DNA from: Nannobrachium achirus
Lineage: Eukaryota; Chordata; Actinopteri; Myctophiformes; Myctophidae
DNA: 64,000 bases
Assembly (NCBI GenBank): GCA_963921795.1
Contig: OY997653.1
Location: 7,290,651-7,354,650 of the forward strand
Direction: 5' to 3'
The notes below the pieces were generated by a model. The model made no database searches, was not told where the DNA came from, and worked only from the letters and a program-made list of their open reading frames with translations. Each line of letters opens with the position of its first letter. The stretch's first letter is position 1. Made by a program: the position numbers and the translations under genes. Of the stretch, positions 42,197 to 47,161 are shown piece after piece.

Positions 42197-45100
42197 GTTT
42201 ATTCACCTGCATTATGTTTAACTATTTGTGTAGTTACTTTATAGAAATTATTCATTTTCCTTACACTACATTTACTTTAAGTTTACTCCGGAGGCACTTT
42301 GGAAATTGCTCAGAGTAATAAGTTACATTTAAAGGACAACTTTAGTTTTTTACAACAAGGGTTCATATTTTAGATTGTAATTAAAGAATATAAAAGATAA
42401 GTGAAGAGTTCATTTGCAAAAACAGATAACAGATAAACTGAAGTTGGGTGGATTTGACTAAGTAAAAATGACTTAACAAAATAGATGTATCATAAAAAAT
42501 GTAACTTTATTAGAAAATAGTTTTTCTTTTAATTTAAACTTATTTTTTTCCAACAGTCGATTTTTTATCAAAAACAGATAACTCCACAATTGATGTTTCA
42601 CCATTGAATTTTGCCATATCGAGGACGCAAAAAGGATTTCCAGAATTTTACAGGAGAGCAAAAACAAAGTTTTGACAACATACTTAAAGGAGCTATAGTC
42701 AACTTTTTCTTGAAAAACGGATGCTAAAATAAAAATAATGTTTCGAAAATATTTTATAAAAAAATAAGCTTCATATATGTGTTTCAATTAAAAAATGACC
42801 ACAAAAAGCGTAAAATAATGATAAAATAATCATTTTGGCCCTTTGTTTACATTTACAGGGCCCGTACTTTGTTTACATCCTAGTCTGTAGACTAGGATGT
42901 ACACCTACAATGAAAAAGTTGACTATAGCTCCTTTAAGTAGTCTTTACTTTTATAGGGGCCACATGTAGCCACCAGGGGGCACAATAGGGGACAACCCAG
43001 GGGCCCCTGGGGTGCTAAAGGTGCACCGTTGCTCCAATCTGCACCAAACTTGGCACAACCACTGTTCAGGGGTCTACCATGACAATAGTCACACCAGGGG
43101 CCACCTCACAGGCCACACCAGGGAATGTACCATATCAAGGGCCCCCGGGGGCCCCAGGGTGCCAAAGGCACACCATTGCTCCAATCTGCATCAAACTTAG
43201 CATGAACACTGTTTAAGGGTCTGCCATGACAATAGTCACACAAAGGGCTAAACCAGGGGCCCCAGTGTACCATATCAGAGGCCCCCGGGGGCCCCGGGGT
43301 GTCAAAGGCACACCATTGCTCCAATCTGCATCAAACTTAGCATGACCACTGTTTAAGGGTCTGCCATGACAATAGTCACACAAAGGGCTAAACCAGGGGC
43401 CCCAGTGTGCCATATCAGTGGCCCCTGGGGTCCCCAGGTGCCAAAGGCGCACTGCTGCTCTGATCTGCACCAAATATGGCACAAACACTGTCCATGGGTC
43501 TACCATGACAATAGTCACACCAGGGGCCACCTCACAGGCCTCATCAGGGGCCCCTGTATATCAGGGGCCACTGGGAGCCACACGCCACATGGGGCCACAT
43601 GGTAGACCCCTGAACATTGTTTGAGAAAATGTTGGTGCATAATGGGGCAACAGTGCGTCTATGGCACCCTGTGGCCCCTGGGGGCCACACATGGCCCCTG
43701 AGAGCCACACATGGCCCCTGGTGTGACTTTCCTCATGGCAGACCCCTGAACAGTGTTTGAGACACATTTGGTGCATAATGGGGCAACAGTGCACATAATG
43801 GGGCAACAGTGCGCCTATGGCACCCAGAGGCCCCTGGGGGCCACGCATGGCCCCTGGGAGCCACACATGGCCCCTGGTGTGACTATCTTCATGGCAGACC
43901 CCTGGAACAGTGTTTGAGACAAGTTTGGTGCATAATGGGGCAACAGTGTGCCTATGGCACCCAGAGGCCCCTGGGGGCCACACATGGCCCCTGGGAGCCA
44001 CACATGGCCCCTGGTGTGACTATCCTCATGGCAGACCCCTGAACAGTGTTTGAGACACTTTTGGTGCATAATGGTGGCAACAGTGTGCATAATGGGGCAA
44101 CAGTGCGCCTATGGCACCCAGAGGCCCCTGGGGGCCACACATAGCCCCTCGGAGCCACACATGGCCCCTGGTGTGACTATCTTCATGACAGACCCCTGGA
44201 ACAGTCTTTGAGAGAAGTTTGGTGCAAAACGGGGCAACAGTGCGCCTGTGGCACCCAGAGGCACCTGGGGGCCACACATGGCCCCTGGGGGCCACACATG
44301 GCCCCTGGTTTGACTATCCTCATGGCAGACCCCTGAACAATGTTTGAGACAAGTTTGGTGCATAATGGGGCACCATCTTGGATCACATGGTCTAAACACG
44401 CTGCCCAATGGATTTATCTGTTTCTGCAAACAAAGAGCTATGTCACTTGTCTGTTTTTGCTACAAAACCTGATCTTTGAGGGTGTTTAGAATGGGATATA
44501 TCTGCCTTAACAACAAAATTGATTTTATATTCTAATAAAACTCTTAACTGTTATTTACAATAGTCATCTCATTTTTTTCCAAAATGGCTTTTATCTGTTT
44601 TTGCAAATGAACTCTTCAAGTGTAAAAATGATTTCATTCACTTCTTTCTATTGTTTTAGAGATTCTTATTTCAGTGGCTGGGGGCATGCGTACAAGTGGC
44701 TAAATATGTCATTTTACACAGAATAAGCCCATTCCCAAGATACAACGCAACCTTTCATGGTTGGATGTGACTTATGGGGGCTAGAAGTGTTACTGTAAAT
44801 AGCAATAAAGAAACTGCTGGCTTATTGTGTCTAAAAAATACATATTTAGCAATGTGTACGCATGCCCCCATGCGTACACTCACTTTTTCTTTTCTCTAAT
44901 TACAATCTAAAATATGAACCCTTGTTGTAAAAAAACAAAGTTGTCCTTTAATGTCTCTTGAAAAAATAGATGATACATTCATTATCACCAAGAACACTGC
45001 CCCCTCATAGCTAAAGGCCCTGCCTTTGTACTGTCGGCCTGTAACAGACAGCCCCGATCGCAGTACTTGCACTAACTAGCATTACATTTATAAAATAATA

Positions 45101-47094
45101 ATAATAATGAAACCCTATCTCTCTTTTTTGTCTTTAAGACAGCAGACACGTATCCAAGAAGCCATAAGGGAGGTGAAGGTATGTATCTTGACAGAAGACA
45201 TTAACTATCATCGAGACCGAGCATTGCACAAGTGTGAAGCCCTGTTGAAATTATTTTATGCTCAAATTAATTGCATTTTTGAGGGCCTAAACTACTCAAA
45301 AAGGTTAGCACTTTTACACAAACATCACTCGTGGCGAATATATTACATATTTTAACTCTTTTACTGCTTTGAGCGTTAACGCTTGTCCCAATTCTGAACG
45401 CGGCGCAATACGAACGCTTGTTCTTTTACCTTGTTTGATGACTGTAAGCTGATGAGGGGTCGCGTGGGTGTGTACAGTAAAAACATCTCCCGTAATGCTG
45501 CTCCCAAATTTCCACTACACGTAAACATCAATGGATGTCCAATTCACTTCCTGGCTGTTCTCTGTGGACCTGATCAAGAAAATGCATTTCTACGCTCTGA
45601 ACGATGGAAAGAGGGGAGGGCCATTTCACATTTATTCCTTGCATAAGGCTTCCCCCTGCCGTCGGTTTGGCTACAGTACAGATATACAGTATGTGTCCAT
45701 TGAAAAAGATTTGGTTTTAATATAATCCATAGATACTTTCCTATAACATCGCAAAGGTAAGCTACTTTTTGCTGGCACCAGCACAAATAAATACATAATA
45801 AATATGGCAGTAGAACTGTTAATGGTCCTGAAAAGGTGCATGGCCTAATGGCTCTTTAGGACATTTTAAAGTTGAAGCCCTGCAATACGATTTCATCTAC
45901 ATGTATGAGAATTGAAACACATCTATATGATGTACTTACTTACGGAAAAGTCTCTTGGACCCATGGCCTAAACCCAACAGGAAGTCAGACATGTTGAATG
46001 TATTGTGGCGGTTTAGCGCATTTTATGAGGTGCAGACAGAATCACTTTCAGGTTTCTTTTGAAGTTTTGTTTACCATAAAATTAAATGTATGTTTTAAAA
46101 ACCTTTCCCAGGTGATGACCTTGGTGTGGTCCACATCACAGACGAGGGGAGACACCTCCTAAAACCACTGAGAGTGACCCAGACTCACGTGATTGTGAAT
46201 GTTCCCCACCTGTCTCTGTTTGGACTGTGGCTGAGGCTTTACGACACCTTGTTTCCATCTCGTGCTCAAGTTCTGCTGTTCCTTCAAGCACCCAAACGTG
46301 GCATACGGGAACTGAGTGTCTTGATGCTCCCGGGCAATGTGCCTCTCGACGAGGTAAAATATCTCATCTGTTCAGCAGCTAATATCTTAGAGAGTTTGAA
46401 TCTTGTTTTGTTTGACTTGAAATGGACTCAGAATGTGAAAAGACAACCAGTCTAGTCTGTAGGTGTGGCTCATTGGGTCATATTGTGTTGTCTGTAGGTG
46501 TGGTTCATTGGGTCATATTGTGTTGGTGCCATTGCAGGTGAAAGTGCAACATAAAGAGGATGAATTCATCAAGACCTCCTCTGCCTGTGATCTCACCCAC
46601 AACCAGTTGTACAAACTGCAATGTGCTTCACCTACCTGTAAAGTGAAACCTGAGGTATGTTCAAATTACAGCCCGCTTTTAATGTTAAAATAGTGTGACT
46701 TATGAAGACTATAATTGTCCTGTCAATTCTATTTCTACTGCAAGTCCAACGTTCATAAATATATTGTGAATTAAGCAAGTAATAAGGATACACTATTAAG
46801 TAATACAAGCCAATATATCAATAGTTATCTCTCTGTTTTCAGACCAAGACCAAGTATCATCTGAACTATGGACCAAATTACCATCCAACGTTCATGGTGA
46901 AGGTTGTGAATGCAGCAGAACTCCCATTGACATTACTCGGACCCGAGGACGGCCCAGTGTGGGAGGACGACATCATACTGGAAGGTAGTATTTCATTGAA
47001 TGTCTGGATGGCGGGGCGGCAGTGGCTCAGGGGTAGCTGGTAGAGCAGCCAGCAACCATGAGGTTTCCAGTTCCGTGAATGAATGTGTGTGTGA

Positions 47095-47161
<67 letters not shown>

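Larger units (their letters stand above)
42333..44947. mobile_element. TTAA-flanked element with ~60-bp inverted ends (2.6 kb)
   Basis: TTAA at 42329-42332 and 44948-44951. The ends AGGACAACTTTAGTTTTTTA and AAAAAACAAAGTTGTCCT are inverted. The match continues inward through ACAACAAGGGTTCATATTTT and AGATTGTAATTA on both sides. An inner pair (GAGTTCATTTGCAAAAACAG at 42406 and CTGTTTTTGCAAATGAACTC near 44594) extends the symmetry. The interior is an inverted satellite array plus a smaller TTAA element. It has no transposase and is piggyBac-like by target site. Confidence 0.88.

Noticed and set aside
43012-44429. Many overlapping 60-150 codon frames rich in Pro and Gly
   Set aside because: They come from the inverted satellite array and occur in all frames on both strands.
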